From Enterosoma sp964427595 (GTDB taxonomy: Bacteria > Bacillota_I > Bacilli_A > RFN20 > CAG-288), in the NCBI GenBank assembly GCA_964427595.1, contig CAYRUQ010000014.1:1-32559 (forward strand): a stretch of 32,559 nt of DNA, written 5' to 3'. Under the pieces are notes generated by a model that saw only the letters and a list, made by a program, of their open reading frames with translations, ran no database searches and was not told the origin of the DNA. Positions within the stretch are counted from its first letter, which is position 1; each line of letters opens with the position of its first letter. Position numbers and translations under genes: made by a program. This document shows positions 1-6,699 of this stretch, piece after piece.

Positions 1-126
1 CCTTTATTCACCCTCTTATTTCTGAAAAAATGTAGTGCTTTTCACGAAAGACGGGGCTGTACGAGATAAAATTATTATTTGCATCTATATAAATCATGGC
101 TAAATACTCTTAATTATTTTAATATG

Positions 127-160
127 AAAAGCTGTGATTAAATGTCTAATCGCAGTTTTT
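127..160 (+). terminator. Rho-independent terminator-like hairpin
   Basis: CTGTGATTA (132-140) pairs with TAATCGCAG (147-155) through nine base pairs including one G-U wobble. The loop is six bases and five T follow directly. An A-run precedes it, so it could also act on the minus strand. No upstream gene is resolved in the window. It would fit the end of a gene truncated by the left edge. Confidence 0.55.
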
Positions 161-369
161 GAATAGCATAAATTTTATTTGCACACTTGGCTTGTACCGG
201 ATATTTTATGTTCAGTTTATTATCTTTCAAAAATCAGTAGACTCAGTTTATCTATGTCTCAAGCAATAATGGAATAATTATTTCATTGATTTCAATAGAG
301 GCATTGTTTGAACAGCCATCATATATAAGAGCTGCAAATTTTAGCATAAAGAATCATAGCTCTTTTCGT

Positions 370-407
370 GTTGTTCTTTTCTTTGTCCGGACAAAGAAAA
401 GAACAAC
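370..407. repeat. Perfect 38-bp palindrome without spacer
   Basis: Bases 370-388 are the exact reverse complement of 389-407, with the centre at TCCGGA. All 19 pairs match and there is no loop. It lies in a gene-free, AT-rich stretch 44 bp before a decayed transposase-like reading frame. It could be a cruciform, a dimeric binding site, a relic of an inverted transposon end, or an assembly fold-back. Confidence 0.85.
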
Positions 408-450
408 TACTTACTACTCCACTTCTCTTATAAACACATAATTATTGTAA

Positions 451-678
451 GTTCCCTTCGCTCTTTTAAAAGCAAAGATAAACGGAGAAGAAAAGAAGAT
501 AACAGATCGGGATATCATACTAACTTTGAAGAATATGAATATCGACATTCATAAGAAAGGCTTTGGAAAAGCTTTATATACAGGTTCAAAAACATTGGAC
601 GCCTTAGAGGAAGCTTATGGACTAGAACTGAATAGAAAGTATTATCAGGACACTAAAATACGCTGGCTAATGAAATAA
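451..678 (+). pseudogene. C-terminal remnant of a transposase-like protein (IS1634-like, tentative)
   Basis: A frame of 75 codons runs from just after a TAA (448-450) to TAA at 676-678. It has no ATG near its beginning and no ribosome binding site, so it looks like a 3' fragment. The reading contains TDRDIILTLKNMNI, then KALYTG, then TLDALEEAYGLELN. This resembles from memory the C-terminus of IS1634-type (IS4 superfamily) transposases, which carry I..TL..MN, a YT motif and DALHEAFGF. Most of the catalytic domain is missing. The family call is tentative; that it is a broken gene is better supported. No intact element or matching inverted ends were found around it. Confidence 0.45.
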
Positions 679-777
679 TTTGGCTACATCAAAAAGACAA
701 AAAACGCCGATTTCATGGGAATTTTAGCCATTAACTGTCAAAGATGAGATTATACTAAAAAGAAAGGAAAATAAAAA

Positions 778-978
778 ATGGAAATTTTAGAATACGATTT
801 AGTAAAGACATTAGTTGAGAAAAAAGGATACCCAAAAGGAAGCAAAGGAGTGGTAGTTTCCTTATATACTGGATATCCAGTATGTGAAGTCGAGATTTGG
901 GATGAGACAAATTATCCCATTGATGTTGTCACTTATAATTTTGAAGAGTTAGAAGTTATTGAACATGAAAATAAATAG
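778..978 (+). CDS. DUF4926-like small protein
   Basis: This is a 66-residue acidic protein. It begins with a hydrophobic/acidic strand and a YDLVKTLVEKKGYPKGSKG segment, followed by VVVSLY and CEVEIWDE strands and an EELEVI end. That order of short beta strands around a conserved G-VV turn matches the DUF4926 family as I recall it; the function of that family is not established. AAAGGAAA lies eight bases before the ATG and a TATACT -10-like hexamer is at 751-756 without a clear -35. The gene is followed by small inverted repeats (GATGTTT/AAACATC at 1002-1017) and by a terminator at 1136. It sits alone between transposase debris and a membrane protein gene, a typical accessory position. Confidence 0.65.
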   Translation: MEILEYDLVKTLVEKKGYPKGSKGVVVSLYTGYPVCEVEIWDETNYPIDVVTYNFEELEVIEHENK

Positions 979-1135
979 TAGGTTATCGAGTTATTGTAGG
1001 TGATGTTTAAAAACATCAAACTCACTCTAGGAAGACATCTTAGAGATTTATGTCGAGTAATAAATAAGCGTTAGAAATAAACTATAAAATTTGTGAAGTA
1101 TTAAGTATTACTATCACCTTTTTTCAATATAAAAA

Positions 1136-1161
1136 AGCTGTCGCTAAAAAAGCGAACAGCT
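1136..1161. terminator. Bidirectional terminator
   Basis: AGCTGT-CGCT pairs with AGCG-A-ACAGCT with a single bulged A and a loop of A residues. A-rich sequence precedes it and T-rich sequence follows. It lies between the DUF4926-like gene (+) and the membrane protein gene (-), so it probably serves both. Confidence 0.6.
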
Positions 1162-1188
1162 AAATTTAACTTCGACTTTTAGAAAAAA

Positions 1189-1413
1189 TCAGTTAATCCA
1201 AAGGATCTTATTAGCGAGTGCAGCAGTGATTAAATCGACAATCCAGAAGACAGTAGGGCAGAAGAAAATCATCAAGATAGCGAGAATGATACCAACCAAA
1301 CTGCCTTTTTTCACTGATCTAGCAAGACGATAAAAAGCCCAAACGATGTCAAGAACAGGTAAAGCTAAGATAACTTTAACGAGTCTTGGTGATTTTTCTA
1401 ACCATTTAACCAT
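1189..1413 (-). CDS. Small two-helix membrane protein, function unknown
   Basis: This 74-residue protein has two hydrophobic stretches, roughly residues 11-29 (VKVILALPVLDIVWAFYRL) and 38-66, separated by a basic turn (ARSVKKGS). That predicts a helical hairpin in the membrane with a positively charged turn on the cytoplasmic side. AGGAGG lies seven bases before the ATG, which settles the start. A TATAAT -10 is on the minus strand at 1441-1446 and a perfect inverted repeat overlaps the likely -35, suggesting regulated expression. I do not recognise a named family. Confidence 0.75.
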   Translation of the reverse strand: MVKWLEKSPRLVKVILALPVLDIVWAFYRLARSVKKGSLVGIILAILMIFFCPTVFWIVDLITAALANKILWIN

Positions 1414-1440
1414 GTCTAAGTCCTCCTAGGAACTAGAAAA

Positions 1441-1491
1441 ATTATAACCTTAAAAGAACAAAGTCGGTTAATTTTTTGTCTGAAAATTAAC
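1441..1491 (-). promoter_or_regulatory. Promoter with inverted-repeat operator for the 1189-1413 gene
   Basis: On the minus strand TATAAT occupies 1446-1441. A perfect 9-bp inverted repeat (GTTAATTTT at 1467-1475, AAAATTAAC at 1483-1491, spacer 7) covers the -35 region. The arrangement fits a repressor site; no regulator gene is adjacent. The repeat is not followed by a T-run on either strand that would make it an obvious terminator. Confidence 0.45.
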
Positions 1492-1547
1492 AATTGAGAA
1501 TTTTCTTTCATTTAGACTTTAAGAGGAGAATTTATTATTACTCTGTC

Positions 1548-1575
1548 TTAACTAACCTTTCAAATTAACTAAAAT
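1548..1575 (+). promoter_or_regulatory. Possible fmt promoter
   Basis: TTAACT (1548-1553) and TAAAAT (1570-1575) are separated by 16 bases and lie 38 bases before the fmt start codon. Both hexamers depart from consensus, so this is a modest call. Confidence 0.35.
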
Positions 1576-1613
1576 CGTCTTGTGATAGGATATTAAGGAA
1601 GTAGGAACAACAC

Positions 1614-2543
1614 ATGGACAAAGAAAGAATCATATTTTTAGGAACACCATCTATATCAGCCTATGTATTAGAGGGTTTGATCAAAGATGGTTTTAATATC
1701 GTCGGTGTTATAACCAAAGAAGATAAAATCAGAGGAAGAGGAAATAAAATCGAATCTTCAGAAGTCGCTAAAGTAGCAGAAAAATACAATATACCTCTTC
1801 ATAAACCACATAAATTAAACCTCGATTATCAGTTCATCATCGATTTAAAACCTGATCTTCTTTTAACCTTTGCTTATGGACAGATAATCAGAGAAGATAT
1901 CCTTCATCTAAGTAAATACAAACCTTTGAATTTACATGCTTCTCTTCTTCCAAAGTACAGAGGGGCTGCTCCAATTCAATACGCCTTAAGAAACGGAGAT
2001 CAAAAGACTGGTGTCTCTCTTATGGAGATGGTAAAGGAGATGGATGCGGGTGATGTCTATGCTATAAAAGAGATAGATATCTCACCTGATGATAACTACA
2101 CATCTTTAAGTGGTAAAATCGCTAGACTTTCTTTAGAGTTAGCACTTGAATCTCTGCCCCTTTATTTTGAAAACAAGCTTATTCCAATTAAACAAGATTT
2201 ATCTAAAGTTTCCTTTTCTCCATCTATCAAGAAAGAGGAAGAACACCTCCTTTTAAATCAGACTCCTTTAGAGTTTATCAACCAAGTCCGTTCTCTTAGT
2301 GAGACACCAGGGGGTTATCTGCTTCTTGGTGATGAGATTCTTAAAATCTATAAAGCGGAGGCTTTATCAGATGAGATAAAAGCTCCTGTTGGCACTATCA
2401 TCAAAGCTAGTAAAAAAGAGATAATACTTCAATTAGAAAAAGGACTCGTCAATCTATCTCTCTTACAAAGACCTGGTAAGAAGATGATGACGAGTGCTGA
2501 CTTTAATAACGGATATAAACTCCAAGATAAAGTGTTGAAATAA
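1614..2543 (+). CDS. fmt: Methionyl-tRNA formyltransferase
   Basis: Fmt transfers a formyl group from 10-formyltetrahydrofolate to Met-tRNA(fMet), making the initiator tRNA. The 309-residue length matches the family. The N-terminal Rossmann-like domain starts with IIFLGTPSISAYVL, and the hallmark segment LNLHASLLPKYRGAAPIQ is at 105-122. The catalytic triad is present at N106, H108 and D144, the same numbering as in E. coli. The C-terminal OB-like domain carries GGYLLLGDE and LQRPGKKMMTSADF. AAGGAAG precedes the ATG. The gene stands alone rather than in the usual def-fmt-rsmB operon and faces fba across a shared terminator. All key residues are intact. Confidence 0.97.
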   Translation: MDKERIIFLGTPSISAYVLEGLIKDGFNIVGVITKEDKIRGRGNKIESSEVAKVAEKYNIPLHKPHKLNLDYQFIIDLKPDLLLTFAYGQIIREDILHLSKYKPLNLHASLLPKYRGAAPIQYALRNGDQKTGVSLMEMVKEMDAGDVYAIKEIDISPDDNYTSLSGKIARLSLELALESLPLYFENKLIPIKQDLSKVSFSPSIKKEEEHLLLNQTPLEFINQVRSLSETPGGYLLLGDEILKIYKAEALSDEIKAPVGTIIKASKKEIILQLEKGLVNLSLLQRPGKKMMTSADFNNGYKLQDKVLK

Positions 2544-2571
2544 AAAAGAGATGGCAGTTGCCACCTCTTTT
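2544..2571. terminator. Bidirectional terminator between fmt and fba
   Basis: AAAAGAG (2544-2550) and TGGCA (2552-2556) pair with TGCCA (2559-2563) and CTCTTTT (2565-2571), with one A-C mismatch and a two-base apex that probably opens by one pair. A-runs and T-runs on both sides let it work for both convergent genes. It starts at the fmt stop codon. Confidence 0.75.
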
Positions 2572-2585
2572 CTGTTTTAAAGAAT

Positions 2586-3464
2586 TCAGTAATTTGCTTT
2601 TCCAACAGATCCGAAGACTTCCATTCTTTCCTTGACTTTAGCTTTGATAGCTTCATAACCAGGTTTGAGAAGCTTTCTAGGATCAAAACCTTTCTTATCA
2701 GGATCAGGTGCAGCTTTACCAGCTAAGCAATATTCAACAGTAGCGGCTGCGAAGACGAGTTGGCAGTCAGTATTGACATTGACTTTGCAAACACCATTAG
2801 CGATAGCTTTCTTGATTTGTTCATCAGGGATACCAGTTCCACCATGAAGAACTAAAGGAATATGGTTAGTAGCTTCATGAATCTTCTCTAAGGCATCGAA
2901 ATGAAGTCCCTTCCAATCTTCAGGATAGATACCATGGATATTACCGATACCAGCAGCTAAGAAATCAACACCTAAAGAAGCGATCTTTCTGCATTCTTCA
3001 GGATCAGCGATCTCACCATCAGCAGTGATACCATCTTCAGTTCCACCGATAGCACCGACTTCAGCTTCAATTGAGCAACCATGATCATGAGCATAGTTGA
3101 CAAGCTCAGTAGTCTTAGCTAAATTCTCTTCAAATTTGAAGTGAGAACCATCGAACATGATGGAGGTGAAGCCAGCTTCAACACAGGCTTTAGCACCTTC
3201 ATAAGAACCATGATCAAGATGAAGAGCGACCGGGACTGTGATACCGAGAGACTCATCCATAGCCTTGACCATCGCAGCGACTGTCTTAAATCCAGTCATA
3301 TATTTTCCAGCACCTTCAGAAACACCTAAGATGACAGGTGAATTGAGTTCTTGAGCGGTGGTTAAAACAGCTTTGGTCCATTCTAAATTGTTGATGTTGA
3401 ATTGACCGACTGCATAATGACCATCTCTAGCTGCTCTCAACATTCTAGCTGCATTAACTAACAT
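2586..3464 (-). CDS. fba: Class II fructose-bisphosphate aldolase
   Basis: This zinc enzyme cleaves fructose 1,6-bisphosphate to dihydroxyacetone phosphate and glyceraldehyde 3-phosphate in glycolysis. The 292-residue protein is an (alpha/beta)8 barrel. The class II signatures are present: LHLDHG with D84 as the catalytic acid and H85 as a zinc ligand, GIGNIHGIY with H177, and VLHGGTGIP with H207. The TDCQLVFAAA segment at 232-241 belongs to the phosphate-binding region. GGAGGT lies five bases before the ATG. A promoter fits at 3491-3519. It is monocistronic, read toward the shared terminator with fmt. Confidence 0.96.
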   Translation of the reverse strand: MLVNAARMLRAARDGHYAVGQFNINNLEWTKAVLTTAQELNSPVILGVSEGAGKYMTGFKTVAAMVKAMDESLGITVPVALHLDHGSYEGAKACVEAGFTSIMFDGSHFKFEENLAKTTELVNYAHDHGCSIEAEVGAIGGTEDGITADGEIADPEECRKIASLGVDFLAAGIGNIHGIYPEDWKGLHFDALEKIHEATNHIPLVLHGGTGIPDEQIKKAIANGVCKVNVNTDCQLVFAAATVEYCLAGKAAPDPDKKGFDPRKLLKPGYEAIKAKVKERMEVFGSVGKANY

Positions 3465-3490
3465 GTATTACCTCCAAAAGAAACACTTAT

Positions 3491-3519
3491 ATTTTAGCTT
3501 TTAGCACTTAGTTAAACAA
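3491..3519 (-). promoter_or_regulatory. Probable fba promoter
   Basis: On the minus strand TTGTTT (3519-3514) is followed after 17 bases by TAAAAT (3496-3491). It lies 27 bases before the fba start codon. Confidence 0.5.
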
Positions 3520-3620
3520 TAAATTTAGCTTGTAAAACTCCTTAAAATCGGCGGTTTTAATTATGAATAAATGATTGCCGAAAAATCATTTAAAAGAGAT
3601 CAAAATGAACTTCTGTCTTT

Positions 3621-3898
3621 TTATGGTCTTAAACAATTAATCGGGACAACAAAAATACCATCTTGTCGCTTATATAGTGCACCTGAAGCAGTCAAAATCA
3701 TCATGAAAGAAGGTGCTTTTTCTTCGCTCTTTTCAGAGATAAATCTTGTAATGCCTCCATATACTCATCGAATGTTTTAGCGTCCATAGTGCGTGAATTG
3801 CTCGCTCTTACATCTTCTATTAGTGTGGTATTGGGAACACCAGTAGAGATATTACGAGCATAACTGCGCAATATCATCTTAAAATTGATAAGAAATTC
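3621..3898 (-). pseudogene. Collapsed ATP-binding protein gene (AAA/DUF4143-type), C-terminal half
   Basis: Two frames on the minus strand carry parts of one family. The first reads MILRSYARNISTG, then TTLIEDV and TFDEYMEALQDL, matching the helical region that follows the AAA domain in DUF4143-type ATP-binding proteins. It ends at a TGA near 3707. The second, in another frame, reads EEKAPSFMMILTASG, then ALYKRQDGIFVVPINCLRP and stop at 3621-3623. This matches the usual C-terminus of the same family (PSFLMVLT...Y.R.DGV.VVPI..L). The DNA-binding and nuclease-like middle is deleted and the N-terminal ATPase is absent. Family recognition is from memory of conserved patterns; the frame break is directly visible. 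Confidence 0.7.
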
Positions 3899-3933
3899 CC
3901 AAGATTTTCAGAACTTTACTCCCAAGATTTTCA
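3897..3933. repeat. 14-bp direct repeat, two copies
   Basis: TCCCAAGATTTTCA occurs at 3897-3910 and exactly again at 3920-3933, a period of 23 bp. It sits at the 5' edge of the collapsed ATPase pseudogene, so it may mark the deletion or insertion that removed the rest of that gene. Confidence 0.8.
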
Positions 3934-4040
3934 ATTTTAATCATTTTACAGATACTCTGAGTCTGATAAAAAGCCTTGAATAAAAACCTTTTTTATATCA
4001 CCTTGCCTCTCTTCTAAAGCATGTAATCAGAAGTCAGTCT

Positions 4041-4973
4041 CTATATTTTTGTTAAACAGAATTTAGATAGGAAATCTATTATTTTTACTTTTTCATCAGT
4101 CTCATAATAATGAATGAGAAGTTTCTTATATTCATCGACTTTATCTTCAGGTATAACTACTAGGCCTGCTCCATTTGATATCAATATGTGGTTAGCAAAT
4201 ATAACTGCTGTTCTCTTATTACCATCTATAAAAAGCTGTTTTTTAGTCACAAACAATAAGGAGTTTAATGCTCTTTCATATATGTCATCTATCGATAAAA
4301 TAGTGCTTAGTTCTTCTTTCACAAGACTTTCTATAGGAAGATCAGGTTTCCATTTTGTTCCACTAATCGACACAGGAACACTTCGTAAAGAACCGGCATT
4401 ATAGTAAAACCCTTCTTCTACAAGCCTATTGATAAAACAAAGAACATCATAACTCGATGGAGAAGTGAGCACTCCTTCATCAAGTATGAATTGCCATGCA
4501 TGTTTAAGATTGTTTATCTTCTGAATATCATCAACAGAAACACCAGAGACTTTACCACCTTCAATGATGGTTTCAGTATCTAAAAAAGTGACTGCTACAC
4601 CTTCTAAAACAGCTTGTTTATAAATACTATCGATAAGATTACGCTTAGCAAAATCGATGTTCAACTTAACCTTGTCTGATAGATTAAATGGAGTGATTCC
4701 TTTGCTTCTAAGTTTATTAAGTAAAACTTGCAAGCTCTTCTTTATCACTTGAGCTCTCTTGTTGTTAGAAAGCAAATCATTATATAGTTCTTCGGTATAT
4801 TTACCTACATATATTGTTTTTAAGATTTCTCCTTGTCTTCTATGTAAGTAAATATATCTTGATTCTCTTTGTTCTCGAACTTCAATTGTCCCCCATAACA
4901 AAGACTCTAGCTGCTTGTTATAACCTTCATATTCTTTAAGAAGTGAAATAGTATTTAAAAACTCGTAATTCAT
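4041..4973 (-). CDS. Fic-fold protein with non-canonical active site
   Basis: Fic enzymes usually AMPylate or otherwise modify target hydroxyls. This 310-residue protein has three parts. Residues about 38-95 contain a RYIYLHRRQGEILKTIYVGK segment and a basic coiled region, resembling the small YYYL-REG-KYIGK module found on many Bacillota accessory proteins. Residues 131-142 carry the inhibitory-helix-like TIIEGG with E138. Residues about 150-310 are the Fic fold, with GSLRSVPVSISG at 194-205 and LFIDGNKRTA at 247-256. The canonical motif is HPFxDGNxR; here the catalytic His is Gln246 and Pro is Leu247, so AMP transfer should be impaired unless the chemistry differs. There is no Shine-Dalgarno; the -10 lies six bases from the ATG, implying a leaderless transcript. 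Confidence 0.85.
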   Translation of the reverse strand: MNYEFLNTISLLKEYEGYNKQLESLLWGTIEVREQRESRYIYLHRRQGEILKTIYVGKYTEELYNDLLSNNKRAQVIKKSLQVLLNKLRSKGITPFNLSDKVKLNIDFAKRNLIDSIYKQAVLEGVAVTFLDTETIIEGGKVSGVSVDDIQKINNLKHAWQFILDEGVLTSPSSYDVLCFINRLVEEGFYYNAGSLRSVPVSISGTKWKPDLPIESLVKEELSTILSIDDIYERALNSLLFVTKKQLFIDGNKRTAVIFANHILISNGAGLVVIPEDKVDEYKKLLIHYYETDEKVKIIDFLSKFCLTKI

Positions 4974-4979
4974 GGCTTT

Positions 4980-5057
4980 ATTATATCAATATGTGAAACA
5001 TTTTTAATACTAAATATTAGTGTTTGTTTCACATATTTTAGAGTTTTGTTTCACATA
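4980..5057 (-). promoter_or_regulatory. Leaderless promoter with three operator-like repeats
   Basis: On the minus strand TATAAT occupies 4985-4980 and a weak -35 TTAAAA lies at 5007-5002, spacing 16. The 12-mer ATATGTGAAACA at 4989-5000 fills the spacer. Its exact reverse complement is at 5025-5036, and an 11-base copy TGTTTCACATA is at 5047-5057. Initiation seven bases after the -10 would fall on the A of the Fic ATG at 4973. Confidence 0.65.
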
Positions 5058-5116
5058 GAGTAATCAAAGATTATCGTTTATGCACTAAACAACTACTGAT
5101 AAAGGTTAATCTTGAT

Positions 5117-5611
5117 CTACTTTTGAGCATAACTTTCATATATATTTAAAAATTCTTCAGGATTTTCCTTCATTCCTCCATCAAAATAACATAAAAGGCA
5201 ACCAAATAAACCATAAGAGAGAAAGGCGTTTTTAAATTTGTTTGAATCCTCTCCGGCAGTGTAAGAAATAAAATCATGAATCTTCTCAAGAATTAATAAA
5301 TACATCCCTCTCTTATATAGGAGAACGAAAAAATCGGAGTACTTTTTAAAAATGGTAACGAGAAGTAAGATACTCCTTCTTTCATCATGTGGTGACTCTA
5401 AAATAAGCTTGTCGTAGTATTCAGATATGATTCTATTTATCTCTAATGACAAGATGTCTTCGATAGTTTTAAAGTTTCTATAAAAAGAGGAACGAGAGAC
5501 TTCTGCAAGGTAAACAATTTCAGAAATAGTAATTTGAGAAATCTCCTTCTTTTTAAGAACTTGAAGCGTTGTCTTGATGATTTGTTCTTGGACATAGCTA
5601 AGTTCTAACAT
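5117..5611 (-). CDS. TetR/AcrR-family transcriptional regulator
   Basis: This is a 164-residue dimeric repressor-type protein. The N-terminal helix-turn-helix spans about residues 20-55, with ISQITISEIVYLAEVSRSSF followed by YRNFKTIEDIL, the classical TetR pattern in which the recognition helix is followed by Y-F-K. The C-terminal ligand/dimer domain is helical and ends DGGMKENPEEFLNIY, as in TetR_C groups from Bacillota. The start at 5611 is preferred over an in-frame ATG at 5620. The G-run abuts the upstream ATG but sits eight bases before the downstream one. It is divergent from the membrane protein gene at 5772 with 160 bp between them, making that gene its most likely target. The ligand is unknown. 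Confidence 0.88.
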   Translation of the reverse strand: MLELSYVQEQIIKTTLQVLKKKEISQITISEIVYLAEVSRSSFYRNFKTIEDILSLEINRIISEYYDKLILESPHDERRSILLLVTIFKKYSDFFVLLYKRGMYLLILEKIHDFISYTAGEDSNKFKNAFLSYGLFGCLLCYFDGGMKENPEEFLNIYESYAQK

Positions 5612-5771
5612 TTGATACATCCCCCCCTATTTGTCCCATTTTTTAAATGAAACTAACTTTTCAGGTAAGATTATTATAGGTAACAGCTGAAGCATTCACG
5701 AAAAAGCAATCATTCATAAAAAATAACTTAACTATAGCAAATGCAAGTGTTACTAACAAAGGAGGTATCTT

Positions 5772-6005
5772 ATGAAAAAAGTAATCAGTAAAGCCTTATT
5801 ATGTTTTTCAATCGTCTTCTTAGTTTTCTTCCTTTACACCGCATTACAGATAACTTTTACCAAGTATGGTGTCAATGGCTTAGAAACATCAGCAGTCATA
5901 ACATTCTTATTTGTCATGCTCGCTCTATTCATCGGATCTCTAGTAGGTTATATCATCTTGAATAAGAAAATCATTGAAGAAGAGGATAAAAATAAGACCG
6001 AATAA
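5772..6005 (+). CDS. Small two-helix membrane protein beside TetR
   Basis: The 77-residue protein has hydrophobic segments at about 8-27 and 42-64. The N-terminus is basic (MKKVISK) and the C-terminus charged (KKIIEEEDKNKTE). A strong AAAGGAGG lies seven bases before the ATG. The intergenic region toward the TetR gene holds GTAACA and TGTTAC elements near 5683 and 5752 that could be operator halves, but the match is loose. The pairing suggests a TetR-controlled membrane function such as efflux accessory or stress; this is inference only. No family is recognised. Confidence 0.72.
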   Translation: MKKVISKALLCFSIVFLVFFLYTALQITFTKYGVNGLETSAVITFLFVMLALFIGSLVGYIILNKKIIEEEDKNKTE

Positions 6006-6032
6006 ACCGGCCGTAAACTTATTTTTTATTCG
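5999..6032. terminator. Weak terminator-like hairpin between convergent genes
   Basis: CGAATAAA (5999-6006) is the reverse complement of TTTATTCG (6025-6032). The loop is 18 bases and a short T-run follows on the plus strand. It lies between the small membrane protein gene and nth, where a terminator is expected, but stability would be low. Confidence 0.35.
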
Positions 6033-6039
6033 TTTTAGA

Positions 6040-6699
6040 TTAAACATTTTTCTGTTTCTTTAATAACTTTGTTCTGTATTTGCACTCGCTAGCTAAAGGA
6101 CATACCTCACAGCTAGGAGAAGAAGCTTTACAGATATTTCTTCCAAAGAGAATCAACCTTCGATGAAGAACAATCGAGCTTTTATCTTTAAATGCTTTTT
6201 CTAAAGCGACTTCAGTCTGTTCAGGATTCAAATCATCTTTAACTATCCCAAGACGATGAGAGACTCGGAAGACATGAGTATCAACAGGAATCAAAGGATA
6301 GTTAAATAGTTCTCCTAACACGACGCCAGAAGTCTTATAACCGACGCCGTTAAACTTCATCAATTCATCTCTAGAAGAAGGTACTCTACCTTCATATTCA
6401 TCAAGCAATTTAAAAGCGGCCTCTATCAAGTACTTGCTCTTACTTGTCGAGAGTCCGACTTTTTTAATACAAGATATGATCTCATCTCTTCTTTCAAAAG
6501 TATAAGAAGCTAAAGTAGGAAATCTCTTAAAAAGGAGAGAGGTGGCTTCATTGACAGCTTTATCAGTGGATTGTGCGGAGAGGATGACAGCAAAAAGAAG
6601 TTCGTAGTCCTTATCAAAATTAAGAAAACACTCTGTGTTTAAATAAAGTTCTTCTAATGTCTGATAAACCTTGAGAATATCAGTTGGTCGTCCAGTCAT
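6040..6699 (-). CDS. nth: Endonuclease III (DNA glycosylase/AP lyase)
   Basis: Nth removes oxidised pyrimidines and cleaves the abasic site in base-excision repair. The 219-residue length fits the family. The helix-hairpin-helix LMKFNGVGYKTSGVVL is at 113-128 with the catalytic Lys at 122, and the catalytic Asp is D140 in PVDTHVFRV. The iron-sulfur cluster loop is complete with C190, C197, C200 and C206, spacing Cx6Cx2Cx5C. It overlaps the end of dnaD by 20 bp, so it is translationally coupled. The dnaD-nth pair is conserved in Bacillota. It ends the housekeeping operon. Confidence 0.97.
   Translation of the reverse strand: MTGRPTDILKVYQTLEELYLNTECFLNFDKDYELLFAVILSAQSTDKAVNEATSLLFKRFPTLASYTFERRDEIISCIKKVGLSTSKSKYLIEAAFKLLDEYEGRVPSSRDELMKFNGVGYKTSGVVLGELFNYPLIPVDTHVFRVSHRLGIVKDDLNPEQTEVALEKAFKDKSSIVLHRRLILFGRNICKASSPSCEVCPLASECKYRTKLLKKQKNV

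Larger units (their letters stand above)
1..450. other. AT-rich stretch without a convincing gene
   Basis: No reading frame with a start, ribosome binding site and recognisable protein was found on either strand. The first frame is open from the window edge to a TAA near 69, so the 3' end of a gene cut by the window is possible but unproven. The stretch holds a terminator-like hairpin (127-160) and a perfect palindrome (370-407), both listed separately. Confidence 0.5.

Noticed and set aside
252..347. Short minus-strand frame of 31 codons with ATG
   Set aside because: No ribosome binding site and no recognisable protein; AT-rich sequence yields such frames by chance.
700..3558. Inverted 14-mers (AAAAACGCCGATTT at 700-713 and a 13/14 reverse copy at 3545-3558) flanking fmt and fba
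   Set aside because: Considered as ends of a mobile element, but the segment holds housekeeping genes, there is no transposase inside and one base differs. A chance match is more likely.
3571..3780. 69-codon plus-strand frame
   Set aside because: It is the antisense of the DUF4143-type pseudogene, whose motifs read on the minus strand.
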